A stretch of DNA of 64,000 nucleotides from Stenotrophomonas sp. WZN-1 (GTDB lineage: Bacteria; Pseudomonadota; Gammaproteobacteria; Xanthomonadales; Xanthomonadaceae): assembly GCF_002192255.1 (NCBI RefSeq), contig NZ_CP021768.1, forward strand, positions 1,878,001 to 1,942,000, read 5' to 3'. The translations under genes and the position numbers were made by a program. The notes below the pieces were generated by a model that was not told where the DNA came from, did no database searches, and saw only the letters and a program-made list of their open reading frames with translations. The first letter of the stretch is position 1, and every line of letters starts with the position of its first letter. Shown piece after piece: positions 55,922 to 64,000 of this stretch.

Positions 55922-57265
55922 ATGAGCACGACCCCGCGCCACATTCCGTTCGGCATCATGCTGCAGGGCCCCGGCAGCCACATGCATGCCTGGAAGCACC
56001 CGTCCAATCCGCCCGACGCCAGCGTCAACCTGCAGTTCTACATCGACATCGCGCGCACCGCCGAGGACAACGGCATCGCCTTTGGTTTCGTGGCCGACGG
56101 CCTGTACATCAACGAGAAGTCGATTCCGCACTTCCTCAACCGCTTCGAGCCGATCTCGCTGCTGTCGGCGCTGGCCACGGCAACGAGGAAGATCGGCCTG
56201 GCCGGCACACTGTCGACCTCGTACAGCGACCCGTTCACCGTGGCCCGCCAGTTCGCTTCGCTGGATCTGCTCAGCGGCGGTCGCGCTGGCTGGAACGTAG
56301 TGACGTCGCCGTTGGAGGGCTCGGGCCGCAACTACGGCCGCCCACACCCCGAGCATGCACTGCGCTACCAGATCGCCGACGAATACCTGGAGGTGGTGCA
56401 GGGGCTGTGGGATTCCTGGGACGACGATGCCTTCGTGCGCGAGCGCGACAGCGGTACGTTCTTCGCGCCGGAGACGTTCCGCCGCCTCGACCACAAGGGG
56501 CGCTTCTTCCAGGTGGAAGGGCCGCTCAACATCCAGCGTTCGCCCCAAGGCCAGCCGGTGATCTTCCAGGCCGGTTCGTCCGACGATGGCATCGCGTTGG
56601 CTGGCAAGTACGCCGATGCGGTGTTCACGCATTCGCCGTCGCTGGAGGAGACCCGCGCGTTCACACAGAAGGTGAAGAACTCGGCGATCGCACACGGTCG
56701 CAGCGGCAACGACGTGAAGATCTTCCCGGGCATCGGCCCCATCGTCGGGCGCACGGCCGAGGAGGCCGAGGCCAAGTACCAGGCAATTGCCGCACTGGCG
56801 ACGCTGGAGGATGCGCTGGCCTATCTGGGCCGGTTCTTCGATCATCACGATTTCAGCCAGTACGACCCGGATGCGCCGTTCCCGGAGCTGGGTGACATCG
56901 GCAGTAATTCGTTCCGTTCCACCACCGATCGCATCAAGCAGGACGCGCGCGAGAAGGGCCTGAGCCTGCGCCAGGTGGCACTGGAAGGGGTGAGCCCGCG
57001 GCCGAACTTCATCGGCACGCCGGAGCACGTGGCCGATGAGCTGATCCGCTGGTTCGATGCCGGCGCCAGCGACGGCTTCATTCTCGGTTTCGCTGCACAG
57101 CGCGAAGGCCTGGATGATTTCGTGACCCAGGTGCTGCCGATCCTGCAGGCGCGCGGCTACCACCAGCTTGAGCTGGAAGGGCAGACCCTGCGCGCGCATC
57201 TGGGCCTGCCGTACAAGGCCAGCCGCCACTCGACCGACGCCGAGCCGGCGCGGAAGGCAGGGTAA
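55922..57265 (+). CDS. NtaA/SnaA/DszA-type flavin monooxygenase, YtnJ/CmoJ-like
   Basis: A 447-residue LLM enzyme of the long (NtaA/DszA) group: PFGIMLQGPGSHMHAWKHPS, LDLLSGGRAGWNVVTSP, FFQVEGPLNIQRSPQGQPV and GTPEHVADELIRWFDAGASD. Family members cleave C-S or C-N bonds of small molecules with FMNH2. Its length is close to Bacillus YtnJ and it is placed beside the other YtmI-operon-like enzymes. Confidence 0.93.
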   Translation: MSTTPRHIPFGIMLQGPGSHMHAWKHPSNPPDASVNLQFYIDIARTAEDNGIAFGFVADGLYINEKSIPHFLNRFEPISLLSALATATRKIGLAGTLSTSYSDPFTVARQFASLDLLSGGRAGWNVVTSPLEGSGRNYGRPHPEHALRYQIADEYLEVVQGLWDSWDDDAFVRERDSGTFFAPETFRRLDHKGRFFQVEGPLNIQRSPQGQPVIFQAGSSDDGIALAGKYADAVFTHSPSLEETRAFTQKVKNSAIAHGRSGNDVKIFPGIGPIVGRTAEEAEAKYQAIAALATLEDALAYLGRFFDHHDFSQYDPDAPFPELGDIGSNSFRSTTDRIKQDAREKGLSLRQVALEGVSPRPNFIGTPEHVADELIRWFDAGASDGFILGFAAQREGLDDFVTQVLPILQARGYHQLELEGQTLRAHLGLPYKASRHSTDAEPARKAG

Positions 57266-57269
57266 GGCG

Positions 57270-58490
57270 ATGAGCGGAGAAAGCGCGGCAGCACCGGGCG
57301 ATGCCCAGCGGAACCCGGCAACGACGGGTGTGCTACCTGAAATCGCGGCACGCGCCGAGGCAGCCATCGCGATCCGTCATGACCTGCACCGGCACCCAGA
57401 GCTGGCCTTCGAGGAGCACCGCACCAGCGCACGTGTGGCCGAGCTGCTGCAGCAATGGGGTTATGAGGTGACCACCGGCCTCGGTGGCACCGGCGTGGTC
57501 GGCACGCTGCAACGCGGGCAGGGTAGCCGTCGCCTCGGCCTGCGCGCCGACATCGATGCACTGCCGATCCACGAGGACTCCGGCCTGGCCTATGCCAGCC
57601 AGACCGAGGGGGTGATGCATGCCTGCGGCCACGATGGGCACACCGCCATCCTGCTGTCTGCCGCGCATTACCTGGCCCATCACGGCGATATCGACGGTAC
57701 CTTGCAGCTGGTGTTCCAGCCGGCAGAGGAAACCGGCTCGGGTGCTTCGAAGATGATTGCCGATGGCTTGTTCGAACGCTTCCCGGTGGATGCGATCTAT
57801 GGCCTGCACAACTGGCCGGGTGTGCCGGTGGGCCACTTCGGATTCGTCGATGGCCCAGCGATGGCGTCGGTGGACTGGGCGCGGCTGAAGGTGATCGGCA
57901 AGGGCGGCCACGGTGCCGAGCCACAGGGCAGTGTCGACCCGATCCTGGCGGCAGCGCACATCGTCACCGCGCTGCAGAGCGTGGTGTCGCGCAATGTCGA
58001 TCCACGCCAGATGGGCGTGGTCACCGTCGGTTCGATCCACGGCGGGCAGGCCGCCAATGTGATTCCGGACGTGGTCGAGCTGAAGCTGACCGTGCGCGCC
58101 TACCTGCCGGAAGTGCGCGATACGCTGCGGCGCCGTGTTACCGAGGTCGCCGAGCAGACCGCTGCCGCGTTCGGTGCGCGCGCCGAGATCGAGTTCCCGC
58201 GCGGCTTCCCCAGCGTGATCAACCATCCGCAGCAGACCGCCTACATCCGCGAGGTCGCTGTGCAGGGATTTGGTGCCGAACAGGTGGTGCCGGCGTTCGC
58301 GCCACGCACAGCCAGTGAGGATTTCGCTTTCCTGCTGCAGGCGCGGCCCGGAAGTTTCGTATTCGTCGGCAACGGCGACAGCGCTCCGCTGCACAGCCCG
58401 CGCTATGTGTTCAACGACGCCGCCATCGCACCCGCCGCCAGCCTGTGGGCGCGGCTGGCTGAAGACTATCTGGTGAAGGACGTGGCATGA
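57270..58490 (+). CDS. M20 family amidohydrolase (N-acetyl-cysteine-derivative deacetylase candidate)
   Basis: A 406-residue M20D peptidase. The metal ligands are in HACGHDGH (Cys119, His121) and the catalytic Glu pair in PAEETGSGA (153-154); the dimerisation domain follows (KGGHGAEPQGSVDPI). Members such as YtnL/SndA remove acetyl groups from N-acetyl amino acids. The ATG at 57270 is 4 bases after the preceding stop. The stop overlaps the GNAT start by 4 bases. Confidence 0.93.
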   Translation: MSGESAAAPGDAQRNPATTGVLPEIAARAEAAIAIRHDLHRHPELAFEEHRTSARVAELLQQWGYEVTTGLGGTGVVGTLQRGQGSRRLGLRADIDALPIHEDSGLAYASQTEGVMHACGHDGHTAILLSAAHYLAHHGDIDGTLQLVFQPAEETGSGASKMIADGLFERFPVDAIYGLHNWPGVPVGHFGFVDGPAMASVDWARLKVIGKGGHGAEPQGSVDPILAAAHIVTALQSVVSRNVDPRQMGVVTVGSIHGGQAANVIPDVVELKLTVRAYLPEVRDTLRRRVTEVAEQTAAAFGARAEIEFPRGFPSVINHPQQTAYIREVAVQGFGAEQVVPAFAPRTASEDFAFLLQARPGSFVFVGNGDSAPLHSPRYVFNDAAIAPAASLWARLAEDYLVKDVA

Positions 58491-59038
58491 GCAGCAACGA
58501 ACGCTTCCTCTACACCTCGGTGGACGATCCACTGGCGCGGCCGCTGTTCGACGGCCTGGAGCAGGAGTACGACAGCCGCTACGCCGACGTGCGCCGACGC
58601 ATCGGTGGCAGCGCCCGCGAGGAGCTGCAGCGCTACCCGGCGCAGGCCTTTGCTGCCCCGGTGGGTGCCTTCGTATTGCTGCTGCGCGACGGTGTGGCGA
58701 TCTCCGGCGGCGCCTTCATGCCGCACCGCGATCCAGACACCGCCGAATTCAAGCGCATCTGGACGCTGCCGGGGCTGCGCCGCCAAGGCATCGCGCGGCG
58801 CGTGCTGCAGGAACTGGAAGACCAGGCGGCGCGCCAAGGCTACCGGCGGGTGTTCCTGACCACCGGCTTCCGCCAGCCTGAAGCCGTCGGCCTGTACCTC
58901 AGCCACGGCTACACCGCACTGTTCGACCTGCAGGCTGACCCGGAAACCATCGCGCATCTGCCGTTCGAGAAGCACCTGAGCGTATCGGCGCCGGTCGTTG
59001 TGCCATCACAGGCCGTGCTGCACGGAGCCCACGCATGA
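58487..59038 (+). CDS. GNAT N-acetyltransferase of the sulfur cluster
   Basis: A 183-residue acetyltransferase with the acetyl-CoA loop LRRQGIARRVLQELE (near 97-111). It overlaps the M20 gene before it and the ABC gene after it by 4 bases each, so the three are tightly coupled. In Bacillus the equivalent (YtmI or YxeL) N-acetylates S-modified cysteines to allow C-S cleavage; the same is inferred here. Confidence 0.91.
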   Translation: MSSNERFLYTSVDDPLARPLFDGLEQEYDSRYADVRRRIGGSAREELQRYPAQAFAAPVGAFVLLLRDGVAISGGAFMPHRDPDTAEFKRIWTLPGLRRQGIARRVLQELEDQAARQGYRRVFLTTGFRQPEAVGLYLSHGYTALFDLQADPETIAHLPFEKHLSVSAPVVVPSQAVLHGAHA

Positions 59039-60780
59039 GCACGCCTTCGACCGCGCTGGATGGCATTGCCGCACGCCCGGCGCGAGCACCGGCGTTGAAG
59101 ATCGTGCCGGCGCGGCATCCGCTGCAGGTGGTCGGAACCCTTCTGGCGTTGGCGCTGATCCTGATCGGGCTGCAATCCGTGCTGGGCAATCCACGCTGGG
59201 GCTGGGCCACGTTCGCCGAGTGGTTCTTCGCGCGCCCGGTGCTGGAAGGCCTGGGCCGTACGTTGTTGCTGACCGCACTCGGTACCGGCCTGGGTTTCGC
59301 GCTGGGTACCTTGCTGGCGTTGGCCCGCGTGTCCGGCTCGCCGTTGCTGTCGGCGGTGTCGTGGGGCTATGTATGGCTGTTCCGTTCGATTCCGCTGCTG
59401 GTGTTGTTGCTGCTGCTGAACAACCTGGGCTACCTGTACAGCGCCATCGAACTGGGCGTGCCGTTCACCGGCATCAGCCTGTTCTCGTACCCGACCACGC
59501 AGCTGATCGGCGTGTTCACCGCCGCAGTGCTGGGCCTGACCTTGAACCAGGCCGCGTTCTCGGCCGAGGTGATCCGCGGTGGCATTCTGTCGGTCGACCA
59601 CGGCCAGTACGAGGCCGCGGCCGCGCTTGGCCTGCCACGTGGCCGCCAGGTGCGGCGCATCATCCTGCCGCAGGCGATGCGTTCGATCCTGCCGGCGGCG
59701 TTCAATGATGTGATCGGCCTGGCCAAGAGCACCTCGGTGGTCTACGTGTTGGCGCTGCCGGAGCTGTTCTACACCGTGCAGGTGATCTACCGGCGCAACC
59801 TGGAAGTGGTGCCGCTACTGATGGTGGCTACGGTCTGGTACCTGGTGATCCTGACCGTGCTGTCGCTGCTGCAGCGACGCGTGGAGCAGCGCTTTGCGCG
59901 TGGCCAGCTGCAGCGCGAGCGCTCGGTGTCGCGGGTATCGTCGCCGGTGCGGTCATCCAGTGATGCTGCGCCGCGTGTGGCAAGCCGCCCGCGCATCGCC
60001 GCGCAGGTTGAAGCGGGCGAGGGGGCATCGGTGTCGCTGCATGGCGTAGGTAAGGTGTTCGGTGATCAGCCGGTGCTGGAAGACGTGAACCTGGAGTTGC
60101 GCGCTGGCAGCGTGACGGTGCTGATCGGTCCCTCCGGCGCCGGCAAGTCCACGCTGCTGCGGCTGATCAACCATCTGGAACGCGCCGACGGCGGTTACGT
60201 GACCGTCGGCGGCCAGCTGATCGGCTACCGCCGCGATGGCGACACCCTGTACGAGCTACCGGAGCGCGAGATCCGCCGCCGTCGTTCCGAGGTGGGCATG
60301 GTGTTCCAGGGCTTCAACCTGTTCCCGCACCTGACCGCGCTGGAGAACATCATCGAGGCACCGATCGCGGTGCGTGGCGTGCCGCGCGCGCAGGCCGAGC
60401 AGCAGGCGCGCACGCTGCTGGAACGGGTCGGCCTGGCCGACAAGGCCGATGCCTTCCCGCGCCAGCTGTCCGGTGGCCAGCAGCAGCGCATCGCGATCGC
60501 CCGCGCGCTGGCGCTGCAGCCGAAGGTGCTGCTGTTCGATGAACCCACATCGGCGCTGGATCCGGAACTGGTGGCCGAGGTGCTGAGCGTGATCGAGGAA
60601 CTGGCCCGTTCCGGCACCACGCTGGTGATCGTTACCCATGAGCTGAGCTTCGCCCGCCGCGTGGCCGACCATGTGGTGATGATGGACCAGGGGCGGGTGA
60701 TCGAGCAGGGCTCGCCCGAGGCGCTGTTCGAACGTCCGCGCCAGCAACGCACCGCCGATTTCCTGGCCAAGACCCTGTAA
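59035..60780 (+). CDS. Amino-acid ABC importer, permease and ATPase fused in one chain
   Basis: A 581-residue fusion. Residues 30-290 form a His/Glu/Gln-type permease (TM helices and the EAA loop EAAAALGLPRGRQVRRIILP at 193-212). A Ser/Arg-rich linker (about 290-330) joins an ABC ATPase: Walker A GPSGAGKST at 365-373, LSGGQQQR at 478-485, Walker B LLFDE. Two copies would form a full transporter, so no separate ATPase gene is needed. Bacillus cystine/2-succinocysteine importers are encoded as separate genes. Confidence 0.93.
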   Translation: MSTPSTALDGIAARPARAPALKIVPARHPLQVVGTLLALALILIGLQSVLGNPRWGWATFAEWFFARPVLEGLGRTLLLTALGTGLGFALGTLLALARVSGSPLLSAVSWGYVWLFRSIPLLVLLLLLNNLGYLYSAIELGVPFTGISLFSYPTTQLIGVFTAAVLGLTLNQAAFSAEVIRGGILSVDHGQYEAAAALGLPRGRQVRRIILPQAMRSILPAAFNDVIGLAKSTSVVYVLALPELFYTVQVIYRRNLEVVPLLMVATVWYLVILTVLSLLQRRVEQRFARGQLQRERSVSRVSSPVRSSSDAAPRVASRPRIAAQVEAGEGASVSLHGVGKVFGDQPVLEDVNLELRAGSVTVLIGPSGAGKSTLLRLINHLERADGGYVTVGGQLIGYRRDGDTLYELPEREIRRRRSEVGMVFQGFNLFPHLTALENIIEAPIAVRGVPRAQAEQQARTLLERVGLADKADAFPRQLSGGQQQRIAIARALALQPKVLLFDEPTSALDPELVAEVLSVIEELARSGTTLVIVTHELSFARRVADHVVMMDQGRVIEQGSPEALFERPRQQRTADFLAKTL

Positions 60781-60796
60781 CTGCGAAAGGAACACC

Positions 60797-61771
60797 ATGA
60801 GCCCTGCAGCACCGCGTCGCCCCTCGCGCAGCACCCTGTTGGTCGTGGGCGTGCTGGTCATCGGCATTGCCGGCATCGTCTACTCGCGCGTGCGGCAGGC
60901 ACCGGATGCCAGCACTGCGGTCGCGACCAGCCTGGCCGGTGCGAACACGGCCGTGCTGAAGGGCACGTTCGACCCGAAGGCGCAGGCATTGATCCCGGCC
61001 GACTATCGCTTTGTCACGCCTGGTACGTTTACCGTGGCGACCCATCCGGGGCAGCTGCCGCTGGCCGACTATGGCGCCGACAGCAAGGACGTGGTCGGCA
61101 TCGAGCCGGACATCGCACGGCTGATTGCCGACGGGCTGGGCCTGAAGCTGGTGATCGTGCCGGTCGCGTGGGCGGACTGGCCGCTGGGTCTGGAATCAGG
61201 CAAGTACGATGCGGTGCTGTCGAACGTGACGGTGACCGAGGAGCGCAAGAAGAAGTTCGATTTTTCCAGTTACCGCTACGACCTGCTCGGCATCTATACG
61301 CGCAGCGACGGGCCGATCCAGAAGATCGAAAAGCCGGCCGACGTGGCCGGGCTGAAGGTGGTGGTCGGTGCCAGCACCAACCAGGACCAGATCCTGCGGC
61401 AGTGGGACCAGCAGAACATCGCCGCTGGCTTGAAGCCGGTGGAGTACCAGTACTTCGATGATGCCGTGGTCGGCCGGCTGGCGGTGATCACCGGCCGCGC
61501 CGATGTCTCGTTCGAGCCCAATGCCACCGGCGCATACTCGGCACGCGATGGCAAAGTGCGGCGGGTGGGGCTGTTCCCCGGCGGCTGGCCAAACGCCGCG
61601 GCGATCTCGGTGACCACGCGCAAGGGCAGCGGCCTGGCCGACGCGGTGACACAGGCACTGAACACCCAGATCGGCAGCGGCACCTATGCCCAGGCGCTGG
61701 CACGCTGGAACGTGGCCGAGGAAGCGGTGCCGCAGTCGCAGACCAATCCGCCGGGGTTGCCGGCGTTGTAG
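60797..61771 (+). CDS. ABC transporter amino-acid substrate-binding protein
   Basis: A 324-residue periplasmic binding protein with an N-terminal membrane/signal segment (STLLVVGVLVIGIAGIVY, about 12-29) and a class F fold (GIEPDIARLIADGLGLKL, VLSNVTVTEERKKKFDFS, GADVSFEP-type hinge). It follows the fused ABC gene by 16 bases and would deliver the substrate to it. The ligand is inferred to be an S-substituted cysteine or a similar amino acid. Confidence 0.92.
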   Translation: MSPAAPRRPSRSTLLVVGVLVIGIAGIVYSRVRQAPDASTAVATSLAGANTAVLKGTFDPKAQALIPADYRFVTPGTFTVATHPGQLPLADYGADSKDVVGIEPDIARLIADGLGLKLVIVPVAWADWPLGLESGKYDAVLSNVTVTEERKKKFDFSSYRYDLLGIYTRSDGPIQKIEKPADVAGLKVVVGASTNQDQILRQWDQQNIAAGLKPVEYQYFDDAVVGRLAVITGRADVSFEPNATGAYSARDGKVRRVGLFPGGWPNAAAISVTTRKGSGLADAVTQALNTQIGSGTYAQALARWNVAEEAVPQSQTNPPGLPAL

Positions 61772-61773
61772 AC

Positions 61774-61798
61774 GACGCCGGGCATGGCCCGGCGCTAC
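61774..61798. repeat. SMAG monomer after the sulfur cluster
   Basis: cgccgggc-at-ggcccggcg hairpin followed by ctacc, 3 bases after the binding-protein stop; may act in 3'-end formation. Confidence 0.75.
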
Positions 61799-61807
61799 CG
61801 CTGCTTT

Positions 61808-64000
61808 CTACCAACGCGCTTCCAGCGTCCGGAACGGTTTTGCCAAACGCACGCCTTCGGCATCGAAGTCGGAAACGCTGCGTCCATCCACACGCACCGT
61901 CTTCGGCATCGTGCGCGACGGCCACCAGACCTTCACCGCCGTCCCGCTGCGCAAGCCCTTGCCCAGCGTGACCGTCAGCGTGCCGTCGCGCTGCCGCGCC
62001 TGCATCTGCAACGTGCCATACGCGGTCGGCAGGCGCTCCACCGCCAACCCATCCCCGGCCACCCAAGACGGCGGCGTGCCCGGCAGCAATGACAACGCAT
62101 CATCGTCTTCGCGCATCAGCATGCCGAACAGTGTGCGCCCGTACTCGGCGCCGATCCAGGTATGCGGCATGTCGCCCAGGTAGCGCGGGAAACGCAGGCG
62201 CGAGTGCACGACCTCGGCCAGAACCTGCCACTCAAGCGGGCGCCGGTCGTGAAGCAGGCCCTGCAACAGCTCGTCAGCCACGTCCGGTTGGCCAAGATGC
62301 ACATAGCTCAGCACGTTGCGGATTTCGTAGGGCGTGTAGGCGTACAGCGCGCCGGGCTGGCCGCGCTTGCGCACATCGTCCAGATAGCGGGCGAAGGTGG
62401 TTCGCAGCGCCTCGGCCGGGAGCACACTCTGCGCGCCGGTGGGATCCAGCGCGATCGATACGCCGGTGGGATCACCATCGCCCAGATCCGCGGAGGAAGG
62501 AATGAAGTCGATGCCTTTCCACGCCATCGTTGCGCGGATCGACGCATGCAGGGCGTCGTACAGCGCTTTGTACTGCTCGCGCGCCCAGCGTGCGGTCTCG
62601 TGGTCGCCGAGCGATTCGGCCAGCCATGCACCGTCGTGCCAGCCCTTCAGGCCCCAGTAGTCATCCCAGTAGCTGTGGGTGGGCGACGGATAGCCCTCAT
62701 GGCTGATCGACGGCGCAAGAATGCCGGCGAATCGCTCCGGCGCCGGCTGGTCGGCCTTGTAACCGGGCACCAGCGTGCGTTCGCGCAGTTCCTGCAGGAA
62801 GCGCAGCGCCGCTTTCACCTTCGGCAGATAGTCGCGTACCGACTCGGGCCCGCCATCGAGGCGGGCGACATCGGCCACCAGCGCGACGTACTGCCCTTGG
62901 CTGTCGTACTCGATGTCCGAACCGAAGCCGGTATTGACGCTGCCATCGTCGTTGAGGATCGGTGAAACCAGGCCATTGGCATGCACGCCATGCGCGCTGT
63001 ACCAGGCCAGGTAATCACGCGCGACGCGGGCTTCACCCATGCGCAGAAGCACCGCCGAGGTCGCCATGCCATCGCGGATGAAGGAGCGGTTGTAGTTGCG
63101 CGGGCCCGGTTGCATGGCTGGGCCGGTCTGGTTGATCAGCATGTAGGCGGCCTGCGCGCGCAGCATGTCGACCAGCGAGGGATCGGGCAGGCGCAGGCCG
63201 ACCTGGCCCAGCCGCGCCTGCCAATCGGCCGAGGCCTGGTTGGCCAGGGTGTCAAAGGCATCGTTGCCGTCGCGAGGCAGCGAGGAAAGGTCGAGCGCGG
63301 GGGGCTCCGGCAGCACGCCGTTGGCATCGGCAGCGGCGGTGCCGAGTGGGAACGCCACCACCACCGCATCGCTGGCACCGGGCGCAAGGCGGATCCGGTA
63401 GCTCAATGCGGCCGCGGCCAGTCCTTGCTCATCGCGTGCCTGCTGGGTGGCAGGCAGACGCCCGGCTGCGATGCCGGCGGTGATTTCCGTTGCACCTTCG
63501 TTGCCGAACGGCGCGGCGCCGGCAGCATCCACCGGCGTGAGCGAGCGCAGCAGCGTGCGGCCGTTGACGCGCACCGTGTTGGCTTCGACGGCGACCTCGC
63601 GGATCGGCGACAGCCCGCCGTTTTGCCATGGCGGGTTCATCTGCATCGGTCGTACCGCCAAGGCCAGCGTGCCGTCGATCGCGGTGCTGCCGGTGTTGTG
63701 CAGTCGATGACGGAGGAAGGTCACCGGCTGGCCATCGCGCTCGATGGCGAACACCTCACTGCGCAGCTCCAGTCCCGGCTGCGGTGCCCACGTGGCAGAC
63801 GGCATCGGCTTCCAGCCGTCGCGCAGCGCGTGCTGCACCTTCTGCCCTGCGGCCCCGGTTGCGCTGCCTTCGGCATTGCGCCAGATCGGCTGCACCAGCG
63901 GTGCGCCCTTGAAGGCCTCGATGTTGCCGTACTCGTCGAAGATCGACTTCTGCCGGCCCGCGTGCACGCCGACCGCAGTCCAGTAGGTCTGCTGCATCTG
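61808..64000 (-). CDS. Glycoside-hydrolase-like (alpha/alpha)6-barrel protein, 5' end outside window
   Basis: At least 730 residues, open to the window edge, so the N-terminus lies beyond 64000. An N-terminal beta-sandwich-like part (to about 270) is followed by a helical barrel with LINQTGPAMQPGPRNYNRSFIRDG, SYWDDYWGLKGWHDGAWLAE, YTPYEIRNVLSYVHL and a C-terminal beta part. The RSFIRDG and aromatic/acidic motifs resemble glucoamylase/GH15-like and GH63/GH94-like barrels, but the family is not certain. Confidence 0.75.
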   Translation of the reverse strand, partial: QMQQTYWTAVGVHAGRQKSIFDEYGNIEAFKGAPLVQPIWRNAEGSATGAAGQKVQHALRDGWKPMPSATWAPQPGLELRSEVFAIERDGQPVTFLRHRLHNTGSTAIDGTLALAVRPMQMNPPWQNGGLSPIREVAVEANTVRVNGRTLLRSLTPVDAAGAAPFGNEGATEITAGIAAGRLPATQQARDEQGLAAAALSYRIRLAPGASDAVVVAFPLGTAAADANGVLPEPPALDLSSLPRDGNDAFDTLANQASADWQARLGQVGLRLPDPSLVDMLRAQAAYMLINQTGPAMQPGPRNYNRSFIRDGMATSAVLLRMGEARVARDYLAWYSAHGVHANGLVSPILNDDGSVNTGFGSDIEYDSQGQYVALVADVARLDGGPESVRDYLPKVKAALRFLQELRERTLVPGYKADQPAPERFAGILAPSISHEGYPSPTHSYWDDYWGLKGWHDGAWLAESLGDHETARWAREQYKALYDALHASIRATMAWKGIDFIPSSADLGDGDPTGVSIALDPTGAQSVLPAEALRTTFARYLDDVRKRGQPGALYAYTPYEIRNVLSYVHLGQPDVADELLQGLLHDRRPLEWQVLAEVVHSRLRFPRYLGDMPHTWIGAEYGRTLFGMLMREDDDALSLLPGTPPSWVAGDGLAVERLPTAYGTLQMQARQRDGTLTVTLGKGLRSGTAVKVWWPSRTMPKTVRVDGRSVSDFDAEGVRLAKPFRTLEARW

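Overview
The window reads as chromosomal DNA of a high-GC gammaproteobacterium of the Xanthomonadaceae, most likely Stenotrophomonas (S. maltophilia complex). This is inference from protein flavour (RlmN, RodZ, PilW, BamB, GuaB), from the gene order cmk-rpsA-ihfB-lapA-lapB, and from many short palindromes tagged GTAG/CTAC that match the SMAG repeats known from S. maltophilia. No rRNA, tRNA, insertion sequence, integrase or CRISPR array was seen.

Layout. 1-8257: housekeeping and envelope genes on the plus strand (cmk, rpsA, ihfB, lapA, lapB, a WecA-type transferase, a WbpM/CapD-type dehydratase, galU). 8258-8746: two inverted copies of a structured repeat plus a terminator. 8747-13120: minus-strand fatty-acid unit (PsrA-like TetR regulator, FadN-like bifunctional enzyme, thiolase). 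13466-20096: ndk, rlmN, pilW, rodZ, yfgM, bamB, der. 20235-22638: two LysE-type exporters and an AraC regulator. 22728-31573: moeB with an N-terminal rhodanese, a Kef-type antiporter, folD, guaB, a small lipoprotein and guaA, interrupted by a 27-bp array and by an array of about 145-bp units. 31574-36057: an AT-richer island with two unrecognised genes (one carrying a HEPN-type RN-x3-H motif) convergent with a RloC/PrrC-like ATPase that has a zinc hook and a candidate anticodon-nuclease triad; this is the best candidate for an undescribed defence system. 36279-50964: accessory and metabolic genes, including a MazG-like pyrophosphohydrolase coupled to a nuclease-helicase fusion (second defence candidate), a LysR/DJ-1 divergent pair, an M1-like peptidase, a short-chain dehydrogenase, an ArsR/SRPBCC unit, a DUF885 protein, a GNAT and a GlxA-type regulator. 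51181-61771: a TonB receptor followed by an FMN reductase, DUF3088 protein, two flavin-dependent monooxygenases, M20 amidohydrolase, GNAT and an amino-acid ABC importer. 61808-64000: a partial glycoside-hydrolase-like gene on the minus strand.

How they work together. The last cluster matches, enzyme for enzyme, the logic of the Bacillus ytmI and yxe operons: import a sulfur-substituted cysteine, N-acetylate it, cleave the C-S bond oxidatively with reduced flavin, then deacetylate to cysteine. The psrA-like/fad genes form a beta-oxidation operon with a PsrA-type operator at its head. The two candidate defence loci are separated by ordinary metabolic genes. The guaA 3' end, a known island insertion hotspot, shows an abrupt codon-usage change right where the AT-rich island begins.
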